This document shows positions 1 through 10,952 of a DNA stretch of 64,000 bases, in pieces. The notes beneath the pieces are model-generated. The model did not search any database. It was not told the DNA's origin and was given only the letters and a program-made list of their open reading frames with translations. The first letter of the stretch is position 1. Every line of letters starts with the position of its first letter. The stretch comes from Rhodovulum sp. (GTDB taxonomy: Bacteria; Pseudomonadota; Alphaproteobacteria; Rhodobacterales; Rhodobacteraceae): assembly GCA_020637615.1 (NCBI GenBank), contig JACKKC010000013.1, forward strand, positions 17,050-81,049, in the 5' to 3' direction. Position numbers and translations under genes: made by a program.

Positions 1-993
1 CTGCCATCGACCCGCATCAGCGTCAGTCGCAGCCGCCGCAGCCCCTGAAGGCGGCGCGGAGCCGTGCACAGAGCGGCGGCAGCCGGTCGAGCCTGGCCAG
101 CACGTCGGCCTCGGAGCCCGATCGGTTTGGGAAGGCCAGCCGCAGCGAAGACATGCTCCGGGCGCGCCGGCGAGACTGGTTTCGGGCGCGGCCCAGCGCC
201 TGGTCGCCGGTTAATTCCGCCTTCCCAGCCAGTTGCGCCAAATTAAGTTTGCGGCAGCACCGCCACATCCCTCGATCCGGCGCAGCCCCAGCCCCTGCAG
301 CGCCTGGATCTCCGCCACGCCGAGCTGCAGGGCGGCCACCGCAGCGGCCCGAGATGCCTGCCCTGCCCGGCGGCACGGGATCCGGTTAGCCCTGGCCGGC
401 CGCCCGGCGACCGGCGGCGCCGCGCCGCCGCGCTCCCAGCGCCGCTTCTGCGCCCGCGATCGCGTGGCCCGCGCCTCCTGGTCGATGGCATCCCCGGCAT
501 GGACCGGCCCCGGGCCCGCGCCCGCGAACCGCGCCACCGCCCAGGCGGCGCCCAGCGTGTCGGCGATCCCCAGCCGCAGGCTCAGGCCGAGCCCCGCCGC
601 CCCGGCCTCGACCGTCTCCGCCAGCCCCGCCTCGCCGCCGAAGAGATGCGCGCAGCCGGTCACGTCCAGCACCAGCGCCTCGCGCCCCTCCGCGGCCACC
701 CAGGGCGAGAAGCGTCCGGCCCAGCGGCGGAGCGCGGCCAGGAAATCCGCCGCCCGCAGCGCATCCTCGGGCCGGGTGACCAGATCGGGGCAGATCGCGC
801 GGGCATCGCCCAGCGCCATGCCGCGCCGCAGCCCGGCCGCCTCGGCCGCGGCCCCGAGGCTCGCCAGCACCAGCGCCCCGCCGGCCTCGGCCACGATCCC
901 CAGCGGCCGGTCGGCGAGTTGCGGCTCGGCGCGCATCACCCGCTCCGCGTCGAGGCGCGGGAACCACAAGGACAGGATGCGGCGCTGCTGCAT
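1..993 (-). pseudogene. imuB: Degraded imuB (Y-family polymerase-like protein), cut by window edge
   Basis: The first about 230 codons from the ATG at 993-991 match the N-terminal part of ImuB, the catalytically inactive Y-family protein of the ImuA-ImuB-DnaE2 mutasome: LSLWFPRLDAER near the start, FSPWV, then VTGCAHLFGGE. After LGLRRIE the reading frame breaks. DVAVLPQT continues in a second frame and stops; NLAQLAGKAE and DQALGRA follow in a third; PKPVSPARPEHVF, LAFP and the end move between frames. At least three frame changes within about 250 bp mean no full ImuB (usually around 500 aa) can be made. No imuA lies between the SOS box and this gene, although imuA normally leads the operon. 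Whether dnaE2 survives lies outside the window. Sequencing error is possible, but the neighbouring genes are intact. Confidence 0.8.
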
Positions 994-1011
994 GACCGGC
1001 GGGACTCGAAT

Positions 1012-1026
1012 GTTCCTGTTATGTTC
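1012..1026 (-). promoter_or_regulatory. LexA (SOS) box, GTTC-N7-GTTC
   Basis: GTTC at 1012-1015 and GTTC at 1023-1026 are separated by exactly seven bases. This direct repeat is the LexA operator of alphaproteobacteria. It lies 19 bp upstream of the imuB start and about 110 bp upstream of the divergent MFS gene. Confidence 0.8.
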
Positions 1027-1134
1027 CAGAATATCCGAGTCCGGCGCGGAGTCGAGTCCCGGCCGCGCCGGAACCCCGCAAGGCCGCTGGACGCCCCGGC
1101 ATGCCGCGGATAGGAGGGGGCGTTCCGAACTCCC

Positions 1135-2301
1135 GTGATCCCGATGTCCAGCGAGCGCATGCGCCTCTTCGCCCTGCAGATTGTCTTCGCCCTCAACGGG
1201 CTGGGGCTCGCCGTCTGGTTTCCGCGCATCCCCGACGTGAAGGCCGCGCTCGGGCTCGACGTGCTCGCCCTCGCCTTCAGCCTCTTCGGCCTGCCGGCCG
1301 GGACGATGCTGGGCTTTCTCGTCGTGGGCCGCGTCAGCCGCCGCCTCGGCCTCAGGCGCACCTGCCTCTGGGGCGGATCGATCTTCCTGCTGAGCTTCAT
1401 CGGTCCGGCGCTCGCGTCGAACGCGCTGGCGCTCGGGCTGACGCTCTTCCTCTGCGGCCTATCCATCGCGACGATCGAGGTGGCGATGAACGCCAAGGCG
1501 AGCCAGACCGAGCGCGTGCTGAAGCGCCGGATCATGACCCGCTGCCACGCCTTCTGGAGCTTCGGCACCGTCACCGGCGCACTGATCGGCGGCGCCTTCG
1601 CGCAAGGGGAGGTGAGCTTCCTCGCCCAGCAGCTGCTGCTTCAGCCGGTCTTCGCGGCGCTGAACGTGGTGGCCGCGCTCCGGCTCATGCCCGACGAACC
1701 CGCGCAGGACACGCAGGACGCGCCCGCCGGACGCTTCGTGCTGCCGAGCCGCGCCCTGCTGATCCTCTGCCTCGTGCCGATCGGCGCGCTCCTGACCGAG
1801 GGCGCGATGATGGAATGGTCGGCGCTGCTCCTGCGCGAGCATGTGGGCGCGAGCCCCTTCGCCACCGCCGCGACCTTCGCGGTCTTCGCGCTCTCCATGG
1901 CGCTCACCCGCCTGGCCGGCGACCGGCTGGCGGAAATCTTCGGGCCGCAGAGGGTCATCACCCGCTCGGCGCTGCTCATGGGGGTCGCCATGCTCGGCTT
2001 CGGCCTCTCGCCGGGCCTCTGGCTCTCGGTGCCGATGGCGGCGCTGGCCGGGCTCGGCTGCGGCAACATCTATCCGCTGACCATGTCGGTGGTCGGCCAG
2101 TTGCCCGGCGCCCGCACCGAGCGGAACGTGGCGACCCTGGCGCTGATCGCCTTCACGGCCTTCCTCGTCGGCCCGCCGGCGATCGGGATCATGGCGCGGC
2201 TGCTCGGCCTGCCGGTGGCGCTGGCGGCATTGGCGCCGCTCGGGCTCGTCCCGCTCCTGCTCATGGCGCAGGCGAAGCCGCCCCGGACCGCCTCCGGCTG
2301 A
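1135..2301 (+). CDS. MFS transporter (YbjJ-like)
   Basis: A 388-residue membrane protein with about 12 hydrophobic segments and a hydrophilic loop in the middle (EPAQDTQDAPAG, around residue 190), as in major facilitator proteins. The loop GRVSRRLGLRR after the second helix resembles the MFS motif A region. A purine-rich site at 1112-1119 (AGGAGGGG) precedes a GTG at 1135; an in-frame ATG at 1144 is an alternative start. The substrate cannot be read from sequence. It is divergent from the broken imuB and convergent (22 bp) with the amidohydrolase downstream. The LexA box in the shared upstream region could also affect it. Confidence 0.85.
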   Translation: MIPMSSERMRLFALQIVFALNGLGLAVWFPRIPDVKAALGLDVLALAFSLFGLPAGTMLGFLVVGRVSRRLGLRRTCLWGGSIFLLSFIGPALASNALALGLTLFLCGLSIATIEVAMNAKASQTERVLKRRIMTRCHAFWSFGTVTGALIGGAFAQGEVSFLAQQLLLQPVFAALNVVAALRLMPDEPAQDTQDAPAGRFVLPSRALLILCLVPIGALLTEGAMMEWSALLLREHVGASPFATAATFAVFALSMALTRLAGDRLAEIFGPQRVITRSALLMGVAMLGFGLSPGLWLSVPMAALAGLGCGNIYPLTMSVVGQLPGARTERNVATLALIAFTAFLVGPPAIGIMARLLGLPVALAALAPLGLVPLLLMAQAKPPRTASG

Positions 2302-2323
2302 ACCGCCGCGCGGCCGGCGGGGC

Positions 2324-3664
2324 CTATGCCATCAGCCGCGCCACCGCGGCGCCGGCCTCGGCGGCGAGGCGTTCGGGCTCGACGGTGCAGAGCCGCCCGC
2401 CGGAAACCACCTTCCGCCCCTCCACGATCAGGTCGCGCACCGGCAGCGGCCCGCAGAGCACCAGGGCCGCGACCGGATCCCAGGCGCCGGCGGCCTCGAG
2501 CCCGGTCACGTCCCAGATCGCGAGATCGGCGCGCTTGCCCGGCGCCAGCGCGCCGCAATCGTCGCGGCCGAGCACCTGCGCCCCGCCGAGCGTCGCGATC
2601 TCCAGCACCTCGCGCGCGCTCATCGCATCCGCGCCGCGGGAGACGCGCTGCAGCAGCATCGCCATGCGCGCCTCGGCGATCATGTTGCTCGAATCGTTGG
2701 AAGCCGAGCCGTCGACGCCGAGCCCGACCTTCACGCCGGCGTCGCGCATGGCGCGCACCGGCGCGATACCCGAGCCGAGGCGGCTGTTCGAGCAGGGGCA
2801 ATGCGCGACCCCGGTGCGCGACCGGGCGAAGAGGTCGATCTCGCCCGCGTCGAGCTTGACGCAATGGGCATGCCAGACATCCGCGCCGGTCCAGCCGAGA
2901 TCCTCGGCGTACTGGCCGGGCCGGCAGCCGAAATTCGCCAGCGAATAGGCGATGTCCTCGTCGTTCTCGGCCAGATGCGTGTGCAGCATCACCCCCTTGT
3001 CGCGGGCGAGCAGCGCCGCGTCGCGCATCAGCTCCCGGCTGACCGAGAAGGGCGAGCAGGGCGCGAGCCCCACCCGTACCATCGCGCCGGGGGCCGGGTC
3101 GTGGAAACCGTCGACGACCCGGATGCAATCCTCGAGGATCGCCGCCTCCTCCTCCACCACGCTGTCGGGCGGCAGGCCGCCCTTGCTCTGGCCGATGCTC
3201 ATCGCGCCGCGCGTCGCGTGGAAGCGCAGGCCGATCTCGGCGGCGGCCTCGATCGAATGCTCGAGCCGGGCGCCGTTGGGAAAGAGATAGAGATGGTCGG
3301 AGCTGAGCGTGCAGCCCGAGAGCGCCAGCTCGGCGAGCCCCAGCCGGGCCGAGACGCGGATCTCCTCGGGCCCCATGCGCGCCCAGATCGGATAGAGCGA
3401 TTGCAGCCAGCCGAAGAGCAGCGCGTCCTGGGCCGCCGGGACCGCGCGGGTCAGGGTCTGGAACAGGTGGTGATGGGTGTTCACCAGCCCCGGGGTCACC
3501 ACGCAGCCCGCCGCGTCGACGATCTCGGCGCCGGGCGCCTCCAGCCCCGTCCCCACCGCCGCGACGACGCCGCCGCGGATCAGCAGGTCGGCATCGGCGA
3601 GCTCGCGCCGGTCGGAATCCATGGTCACGATCGAGCGGGCCTTGCGGATCAGGATGTCGGGCAT
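2324..3664 (-). CDS. 8-oxoguanine deaminase (amidohydrolase superfamily)
   Basis: A 446-residue cytosolic amidohydrolase of the SsnA/TrzN/guanine-deaminase group. Metal-site motifs are intact: THHHLFQ (HxH) near residue 63, LHTHLAE, WHAHC, and the final Asp in GLGVDGSASND. The segment SSDHLYLFPNG and the NSRLGSGIAP stretch resemble characterised 8-oxoguanine deaminases, which hydrolyse 8-oxoguanine to urate and ammonia; isocytosine or another amino-heterocycle is an alternative substrate. It starts 10 bp after the stop of the transporter-kinase gene, so it is probably the last gene of a three-gene minus-strand operon. Its product would feed urate breakdown. Confidence 0.8.
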   Translation of the reverse strand: MPDILIRKARSIVTMDSDRRELADADLLIRGGVVAAVGTGLEAPGAEIVDAAGCVVTPGLVNTHHHLFQTLTRAVPAAQDALLFGWLQSLYPIWARMGPEEIRVSARLGLAELALSGCTLSSDHLYLFPNGARLEHSIEAAAEIGLRFHATRGAMSIGQSKGGLPPDSVVEEEAAILEDCIRVVDGFHDPAPGAMVRVGLAPCSPFSVSRELMRDAALLARDKGVMLHTHLAENDEDIAYSLANFGCRPGQYAEDLGWTGADVWHAHCVKLDAGEIDLFARSRTGVAHCPCSNSRLGSGIAPVRAMRDAGVKVGLGVDGSASNDSSNMIAEARMAMLLQRVSRGADAMSAREVLEIATLGGAQVLGRDDCGALAPGKRADLAIWDVTGLEAAGAWDPVAALVLCGPLPVRDLIVEGRKVVSGGRLCTVEPERLAAEAGAAVARLMA

Positions 3665-3673
3665 GGTCGGTCC

Positions 3674-6406
3674 TCAGCTTGCGGCACGGGTTCGGGATCG
3701 GTCGGGATCGGCATCGGCCGCGGCGCCGGAAAGCGCGGCCCTGCGCGGCAGGATCACCCGGAAGGTCGCGCCTGCCCCCCCGGGCAAGAGGATCAGGTCG
3801 CCGCCGAGATTGCGCATGATCTCGCGGCTGATCGGCAGGCCGAGCCCGGCGCTGCCGGCGAGATTGGCCTCGCCGAGCCGGGCGAACTTCTCGAAGATCT
3901 CGTCCCGCTCGCCCGCGGGGATCCCCGGGCCGTGGTCGGAGACGTCGATATGGGCCCCGGACTCGCTCTCGCCGACCGAGATGGTCAGTTCCGGGACCTC
4001 GCCGCAGCCGTACTTCACCGCGTTCGACACCAGATTGATGACCACCTGGGCCACGCGGTCGAAATCGGTCTCCACCGCCAGGTCGCTGCCCTGATAGGCG
4101 CGCGCCACGGCGATGTCGGAGGCGGTCAGCAGGCCCTCGGTACTGGCGAGCGCGCGGTCGATCACGTCGACGAGGCGCACCCGGTCGATGTTGAAGGTCA
4201 CGCGCCCGGATTCGAGGAAGGAGAGGTCGAGGATCTCGTCGAGCAGCCGCGTCAGCCGCTGGCTCTCCTCGCGGATGATGCCGAGGAAGCGCTTGGCGTT
4301 CTCGGTGGAGACGTCGGGCATGTCCCCGAGGATCTCCGCGAAGGAGCGGATCGAGGTCATCGGCGTCCTGAGCTCGTGGCTGACCTGGCTCAGGAAGGCG
4401 TCCTTGAGCGCATCCATGCGCTTGAGCGCGGCATTGGCCTCGCGGAGCTGGCTGGCAGTCTCCTCGAGTTCGCGGGACTGGCGTTCGAGGCTGCGCTTGG
4501 CATCGATGAGCTGGAGCGTCTCGTCGGCGATGCGCATCAGCCCGTCGACCGAGACGGTGCCGCGCCCGGCGAGCTGGCTGACGAGCTCGTGCGCCGAGGC
4601 GGCGCCGACCGAGCCGGCGAGCTCGCGCTCGAGGCTCTGGATGAAGCCGTCGGTGGCGTCGGGCAGCCCTGCGGCCTTGCCCTGGCGCCGGGCCTCCCTG
4701 GCGAAGAGCGTCTGGGCCGGCTCCGGGCCGAGGATGCGATTGGCCAGCGCCAGCAGATCCTCGGCCGCGGCGCTGCGCTCCACCAGGCCGGGGGAGGCCG
4801 CCGAGAGGCGGAAGACGTCGACGAATTGCGCGGCCTGGAATTCCTCGAGCGGCCGCGGCGTCGTGGCGAGCGAGACGCCGACGAAGAGCCCGACATTGGC
4901 CACCATGCTCCAGAAGATCGAATGCACCAGCGGGTCGAGCCCGTCGAGGCCGAAGAGCGCGCGCGGCCTGAGCGCGGCGATGTCGAGGAGCCCGTGCTCG
5001 ATGGTGTCGAGGGACATCACCACCGCGCCCTCGAAGCTCGGCAGGAAGAGCGTATAGGCCCATATCACGAAGCCGCCGGCGAGCCCGGCGAGCGCGCCGG
5101 CGCGGGTCGCGCCGCGCCAGTAGAGCGCGCCGATCAGCGCCGGCGCAACCTGGGCCATGCCGGCGAAGGAGATGAGGCCGATGGCGGCCAGCGCGCGGGG
5201 GGCGCTGACCAGGAAATAGAGATAGCCGAGGCCGAGGATGGCGATGATCGACAGCCGGCGGCTCAGGAGCAGCACCCGGCGCAGGTCGCCGTGCCGGCTG
5301 GCGCCGTCGCCCCAGTGCAGCCAGAGCGGAATGATGACGTGGTTCGAGACCATGGTCGAGAGCGCGATGGTCGCCACGATCACCATCGAGGTCGCCGCCG
5401 AGAAGCCGCCGAGGAAGGCGAAGAGCGCGAGCCCGTGCTGGCCGGCGGCGAGCGGGACCGAGAGCACGAAGAGGTCGGGATTGGCCTCCGCCCCCTGGGT
5501 CGCGATGCCGGCGATGGCGATCGGCAGGACGAAGAGCGAGATCAGCGCGAGATAGAGCGGGAAGGCCCAGGCCGCGGTGGCCAGCTGCCGCTCGTCGGTG
5601 GCCTCGACCACGAGGACCTGGAACATGCGCGGCAGGCAGATGATCGCGGCCGCGGCGAGGAAGGTCAGGGTGACCCAGCGCGGGGTGAAGATCGCATCGG
5701 CCTCGGCGATATGCGGCGGCATCTGCGCGAAGACCGCCGCGGGGCCGGGAAAGAGCCCCCAGACCACGAAACCGCCGACCGCGAGCAGCGCCATGAGCTT
5801 GACCACCGCCTCGACCGCGATGGCGGCGACCACGCCGTGATGGCGCTCGTTGGCGTCGACGTTGCGTGTCCCGAAGAGGATGGTGAAGGCCGCAAGCCCC
5901 GCCGCGACCCAGAGCGCGGTCGCCGCCGGCCCCATCGCGGGCGCATGCGACCCCTCCTCGGCGGCGAAAGCCGAGAAGCTCAGGGTCAGCGATTTCAACT
6001 GCAGGGCGATGTAGGGCGTCGAGCCGATCACCGCGAGCAGGGTGACGGCGACGCCCAGAAGCCCGCTCTTGCCGTAGCGCGAGGAGATCAGATCGGCGAT
6101 CGAGGTGATTCGCTGCGTCTGGCCGATGCGGATCAGCTTGCGCGGCAGGAAGTACCAGGCGACGAAGACCAGCGTCGGACCGAGATAGATCGGCAGGAAC
6201 TCGAGGCCGCCCCGCGCCGCCGACCCCACCGCGCCGTAGAAGGTCCAGGCGGTGCAATAGACCGACAGCGACAGCGTGTAGACATAAGGCGAGCGCAGCC
6301 AGCCGTGCCTGCCCGCCTTCGCCCGCCGCTCGGCCCAGAAGGCGATCGCGAAGAGGAAGGCCACATAGGCGAGGCTGGCGGTGACGAGGAGGTTCCAGCT
6401 CGGCAC
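3674..6406 (-). CDS. Sodium:solute symporter-fused sensor histidine kinase (CrbS-like)
   Basis: A 910-residue protein. Residues about 1-480 are a sodium:solute symporter-type membrane domain with about 13 helices. A STAC-type linker follows (about 540-640, ending in a coiled coil SRELEETASQLREAN). The kinase core has an H-box with phosphorylatable His near 677 (SHELRTP), an N-box (NLVSNAVKYG), DHGPGIP and GLGLPIS. CrbS proteins of Vibrio and Pseudomonas control acetyl-CoA synthetase, and acs lies divergently about 560 bp away here. Unlike those, this one shows no PAS domain and no C-terminal receiver domain, and no response regulator is encoded nearby. The symporter part may sense or import a small solute. 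It lies between a 92-aa membrane protein and 8-oxoguanine deaminase in a likely operon. Confidence 0.88.
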   Translation of the reverse strand: MPSWNLLVTASLAYVAFLFAIAFWAERRAKAGRHGWLRSPYVYTLSLSVYCTAWTFYGAVGSAARGGLEFLPIYLGPTLVFVAWYFLPRKLIRIGQTQRITSIADLISSRYGKSGLLGVAVTLLAVIGSTPYIALQLKSLTLSFSAFAAEEGSHAPAMGPAATALWVAAGLAAFTILFGTRNVDANERHHGVVAAIAVEAVVKLMALLAVGGFVVWGLFPGPAAVFAQMPPHIAEADAIFTPRWVTLTFLAAAAIICLPRMFQVLVVEATDERQLATAAWAFPLYLALISLFVLPIAIAGIATQGAEANPDLFVLSVPLAAGQHGLALFAFLGGFSAATSMVIVATIALSTMVSNHVIIPLWLHWGDGASRHGDLRRVLLLSRRLSIIAILGLGYLYFLVSAPRALAAIGLISFAGMAQVAPALIGALYWRGATRAGALAGLAGGFVIWAYTLFLPSFEGAVVMSLDTIEHGLLDIAALRPRALFGLDGLDPLVHSIFWSMVANVGLFVGVSLATTPRPLEEFQAAQFVDVFRLSAASPGLVERSAAAEDLLALANRILGPEPAQTLFAREARRQGKAAGLPDATDGFIQSLERELAGSVGAASAHELVSQLAGRGTVSVDGLMRIADETLQLIDAKRSLERQSRELEETASQLREANAALKRMDALKDAFLSQVSHELRTPMTSIRSFAEILGDMPDVSTENAKRFLGIIREESQRLTRLLDEILDLSFLESGRVTFNIDRVRLVDVIDRALASTEGLLTASDIAVARAYQGSDLAVETDFDRVAQVVINLVSNAVKYGCGEVPELTISVGESESGAHIDVSDHGPGIPAGERDEIFEKFARLGEANLAGSAGLGLPISREIMRNLGGDLILLPGGAGATFRVILPRRAALSGAAADADPDRSRTRAAS

Positions 6407-6411
6407 GGGGC

Positions 6412-6690
6412 TCAGCCTTCCCCGTCGTCGGCGCGCAGCCGCCCGGCGAGCCGCGCGGTCGCGGCGATCAGGCCGAGCCAGACGCCGAAGACATAGAGCA
6501 CGCCGACCGGGATGCCGGCGAGGCTCCCGGCATGCGCGACGACATTCGCGAAGGGCGAGGCGAGAAGCACGATCCCGAGCAGCGGCAGCACCAGCGCGAC
6601 ATCACGCCGCCGGCGCCGGGCCGCGGCCTCGCGCGCGAGCGGCAGGGCCGCCCGATCCGGCGAAGAAGGCTCGCGGTCGTGGTCGGACAT
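6412..6690 (-). CDS. Small two-helix membrane protein upstream of the symporter-kinase
   Basis: A 92-residue protein from the ATG at 6690-6688 (an upstream in-frame ATG at 6804 would add a GC-rich leader without membrane character). It has a charged N-terminus (REPSSPD, then AAARRRRRD) and two hydrophobic segments near residues 32-50 and 58-78, with a hydrophilic end. The stop lies 5 bp before the kinase start, so the two are probably translated together. Small membrane subunits often sit beside SSS-family transporters and may help their assembly; that role here is inference. No closer family was recognised. Confidence 0.65.
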   Translation of the reverse strand: MSDHDREPSSPDRAALPLAREAAARRRRRDVALVLPLLGIVLLASPFANVVAHAGSLAGIPVGVLYVFGVWLGLIAATARLAGRLRADDGEG

Positions 6691-6813
6691 GGCGCCCCCG
6701 AGGCAAGATCCGCGTGACAATGCGGCCGGGACGGAGTTTACGGGCGCGAGGGCGCGGAGGGCAATCCCGCAGCCGGCGCCGGGCATTTTGCGGCAGCGCA
6801 ACATCTATATGGT

Positions 6814-6842
6814 TTTACAACGTTCGGAAGACTGAATATAAC
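6814..6842 (+). promoter_or_regulatory. Putative sigma-70 promoter of acs
   Basis: TTTACA at 6814-6819 and TATAAC at 6837-6842 are separated by exactly 17 bp, inside an AT-richer patch of otherwise GC-rich sequence. Transcription would begin near 6849, leaving a leader of about 120 nt before acs. Confidence 0.5.
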
Positions 6843-6970
6843 CCTGCGCCAGAGGCGCGGGGGGCCGGCGGCCGGGTACCGTCAATTCCGTGTCGGAACG
6901 TCCGAAGTCCATCGCTGGTCCGGGTGCTTTGCCGGTCCCGCGCAGGCAGTTCATGGAGTGGATACGCCAG

Positions 6971-8914
<1,944 letters not shown>

Positions 8915-8990
8915 GGCGCCGGTCCGGCGCGCGCGGCGTCGGGACGGCGGGGCGCGGTCCGCTGCGCCTGCCTCCCCGACACCGCCCCTT

Positions 8991-9007
8991 GCCCGCCCGC
9001 GGCGGGC
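8991..9007 (+). terminator. Possible hairpin terminator after acs
   Basis: GCCCGCC and GGCGGGC form a 7-bp stem with a 3-nt loop 76 bp after the acs stop, followed by a weak T-containing stretch (GTGCTTGTCT). There is no real U-run, so termination is only possible. Confidence 0.35.
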
Positions 9008-9045
9008 GTGCTTGTCTCGGCCCGCAACATCAGGAGATCCGCTTC

Positions 9046-9348
9046 ATGACCCTTCAAGCCCCGCGCTCCGCCCTGATCCTCCTGCTCGCGCTCGGCGCCT
9101 GCAACCAGATCCCCGGCGAAGCGGCGCCAGAGGGATACGCGGCGGTCGCAGCGGGCGACGGCAGCTGCGGGGCGGAGTCCTACCAGGCCTATGTCGGCCA
9201 GCGCATCGACGCGCTGAACGACGTCGCGCTGCCCGACGACAAGCGCGTGCTCTTCCCGACCACCCCGGCGACCATGGATTTCGTCCCCGGCCGGCTCAAT
9301 ATCGCGGTCGACAAGTCGGACACGATCTCGAAGATCTATTGCGGCTGA
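9046..9348 (+). CDS. I78-family peptidase-inhibitor-like lipoprotein
   Basis: A 100-residue secreted lipoprotein: signal peptide ending in the lipobox LGAC with lipidated Cys19. The rest resembles I78 inhibitor domains: CGAESYQAYVGQ, PTTPATMDFVPGRLNI, ending DTISKIYCG, with the two conserved Cys. Family members inhibit serine proteases, but most bacterial members are untested. AGGAG at 9032-9036 sits well for the ATG at 9046. It is preceded by a possible terminator, so it is probably a separate transcript. Confidence 0.75.
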   Translation: MTLQAPRSALILLLALGACNQIPGEAAPEGYAAVAAGDGSCGAESYQAYVGQRIDALNDVALPDDKRVLFPTTPATMDFVPGRLNIAVDKSDTISKIYCG

Positions 9349-9782
9349 AGCAGCGCGGATCGGTTTGGAAGCCAAAAGCACGGATGTGAGCGCGCGCGCA
9401 CACATCGTTATGTGGCTGATATCGCTAAACTTCTCTCACCGCGTTAACCTGACATCAACGAGGCTGCGTGCCGGGCTGCGACCGAGTATCGGTATCACCG
9501 CAGCGGCATCGCGCCGTCGACCCTCATCCGCACGGGCCAAGGATCCGCAGCCCGATCGCCGTCCGGGGCCATGCCGTCCCGATCCTGGACAGCCTGGAAG
9601 GGCTGAACCTCCCTCACCCTGCGGCGCGCGCCTCCGGACGATCGGGCCGGGCAAGGCGCCGCCGGCGCCTCGCCTTTCTGGTTCGGGGTCATGCGGCGCG
9701 GGCCGTGCTGGGCGCGGCCTCTTGCCTGTCCCCGGGTCCGGCCCAGGGGCCACGGGGCCCGTTGGGCGGAAGGAGGTCGGGA
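9349..9782. other. 434-bp intergenic region without a convincing gene
   Basis: No open frame here has protein-like composition. Its right half (9490-9705) is a copy of a dispersed repeat also found at about 55184-55362. The left half has an AT-richer patch (about 9405-9460) containing GCTGATATCG and GCGTTAACC, which also occur before the other repeat copy. Confidence 0.6.
9490..9705. repeat. Dispersed intergenic repeat, family 1, copy 1
   Basis: Aligns with 55184-55362. The best core is 9611-9705 against 55268-55362: it begins CCCTCACCCTGCGGCGCGCG here (one mismatch in that stretch), then contains AAGGCGCCGCCGGCGCCTCG and ends GGCGCGGGCCG. Upstream blocks GTCGACCCTCATCC also match. The GC-rich self-complementary middle suggests a structured element rather than coding sequence. 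Confidence 0.7.
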
Positions 9783-10754
9783 TCAGAACTCGACTTCGAT
9801 CGCCTTGCCGGCGGCTTGCGCCAGCCGGACCACCGATGCCGCCACCGCCAGATCCTGCAGCCCGACGCCGGTGCCGTCGAAGAGCGTGATCGCCTCGGCC
9901 GAGGACCGGCCCGCATGGGTGCCGTTCACCACCGCGCCGATCTGGGCGATGTCGCCCTCGGCGATGAGCCCGGACGCGACGGCGTGCTGCGCCTCGCCGA
10001 TCGAGACCGATTGCGCGACCTCGTCGGTGAAGACCTCCGCGGCACCGAGCAGTTCCGCCTCGACCTCCTGCTTGCCCTTGGTGTCGGTGCCCATGCAGGC
10101 GACATGGGTGCCCGGACGGACATGCTCGCGCTTGAGGATCGGGGAGCTGCTGGAGGTGATGGTGATGATCACGTCCGATTCCGCGCCCAGCTGATCCAGC
10201 TCAACCGCCTGGAAGGGCAGGCCGAGCTCGGCGGCGGTATCGGCGAGCCGCGAGAGCATCTCGGGATGGAAGTTCCAGCCCACCACCCGCTCGAAATCGC
10301 GCTGCTGCACCGCGGCGCGCATCTGGAAGGCCGACTGGTGGCCGGCGCCGACCATGCCGAGAACCTTGGAATCCTTGCGCGCCAGGTGCCGGATGGAGAC
10401 CGCGCTCGCCGCCGCGGTGCGCGCCGCGGTGAGGTAGTTCCCGCCGACCACCGCCACCGGCCGGCCGGTGTCGGGATCGAAGAGGAAGACGGTGGACTGG
10501 TGGTTGCCGAGCCCCTCGTAGCGCTCGAGGTTGTGCGGCCAGTAGCCGCCAGCCTTCACGCCGAGGGTCAGCCCGGCGCGGTCGAAGCCGCCCTTGAAGC
10601 CGTAGAGCGCATCGGCATGGCCGATCGCCTCGCGCACCACCGGGAAGTTGTAGGCATCCCCGCGCGCCATGGCGCCGAAGACGGCTTCCACCGCCTCCAC
10701 CGCCGCGTCGAGGGTCATCAGCTCGGGACAGGCCTTTTCGGGAACGATGATCAT
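9783..10754 (-). CDS. bhcD: Iminosuccinate reductase (ornithine cyclodeaminase fold)
   Basis: A 323-residue protein of the ornithine cyclodeaminase/mu-crystallin family, with the dinucleotide-binding loop VGAGHQSAF and the family segment LGVKAGGYWPHN. As the last gene after bhcA, bhcB and bhcC it matches BhcD, which reduces iminosuccinate to L-aspartate and so regenerates the amino donor of the beta-hydroxyaspartate cycle. The ATG at 10754-10752 has a strong GGAGGAA site just upstream; the open frame runs further, but that extension is not protein-like and covers the hairpins between bhcC and bhcD. The gap to bhcC is 223 bp, much larger than elsewhere in the cluster. Confidence 0.9.
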   Translation of the reverse strand: MIIVPEKACPELMTLDAAVEAVEAVFGAMARGDAYNFPVVREAIGHADALYGFKGGFDRAGLTLGVKAGGYWPHNLERYEGLGNHQSTVFLFDPDTGRPVAVVGGNYLTAARTAAASAVSIRHLARKDSKVLGMVGAGHQSAFQMRAAVQQRDFERVVGWNFHPEMLSRLADTAAELGLPFQAVELDQLGAESDVIITITSSSSPILKREHVRPGTHVACMGTDTKGKQEVEAELLGAAEVFTDEVAQSVSIGEAQHAVASGLIAEGDIAQIGAVVNGTHAGRSSAEAITLFDGTGVGLQDLAVAASVVRLAQAAGKAIEVEF

Positions 10755-10910
10755 GGGGTTCCTCCGGTGCTCAGCGCGGAGGACATCCGGCTGACGTTCT
10801 GTTTCGGAGCGGATCAAGGAAGCTCGATCCGCGTGACGGGATGGCCTCGCGGCCGCCGGCCGCCGCTGCGGCCGGGACAGGCGCGCGAAGGCGCGCGATG
10901 CCGGTAGCCT

Positions 10911-10934
10911 GCGATGCGCCGGTCGGCGCATCGC
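10911..10934. other. Perfect 10-bp stem-loop in the bhcC-bhcD gap
   Basis: GCGATGCGCC (10911-10920), a four-base loop, then GGCGCATCGC (10925-10934). In the minus-strand transcript it lies about 160 nt upstream of bhcD. It could protect or attenuate the message between the two genes. Confidence 0.6.
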
Positions 10935-10952
10935 GGTGGCTCATGGGGTTTC

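Noticed and set aside
2070..6496. Very long open frames on both strands (over 1,200 codons) across the symporter-kinase and deaminase region
   Set aside because: They are Arg/Gly/Ala-rich products of high GC content, without domains, and are antisense or out of frame to two clearly recognised proteins.
9349..9782. Peptide-like similarity (PSPCGARL...GPGKAP) between frames at 9.6 and 55.3 kb
   Set aside because: The similarity is explained by the shared DNA repeat; neither frame has a start, domain or coding pattern of its own.
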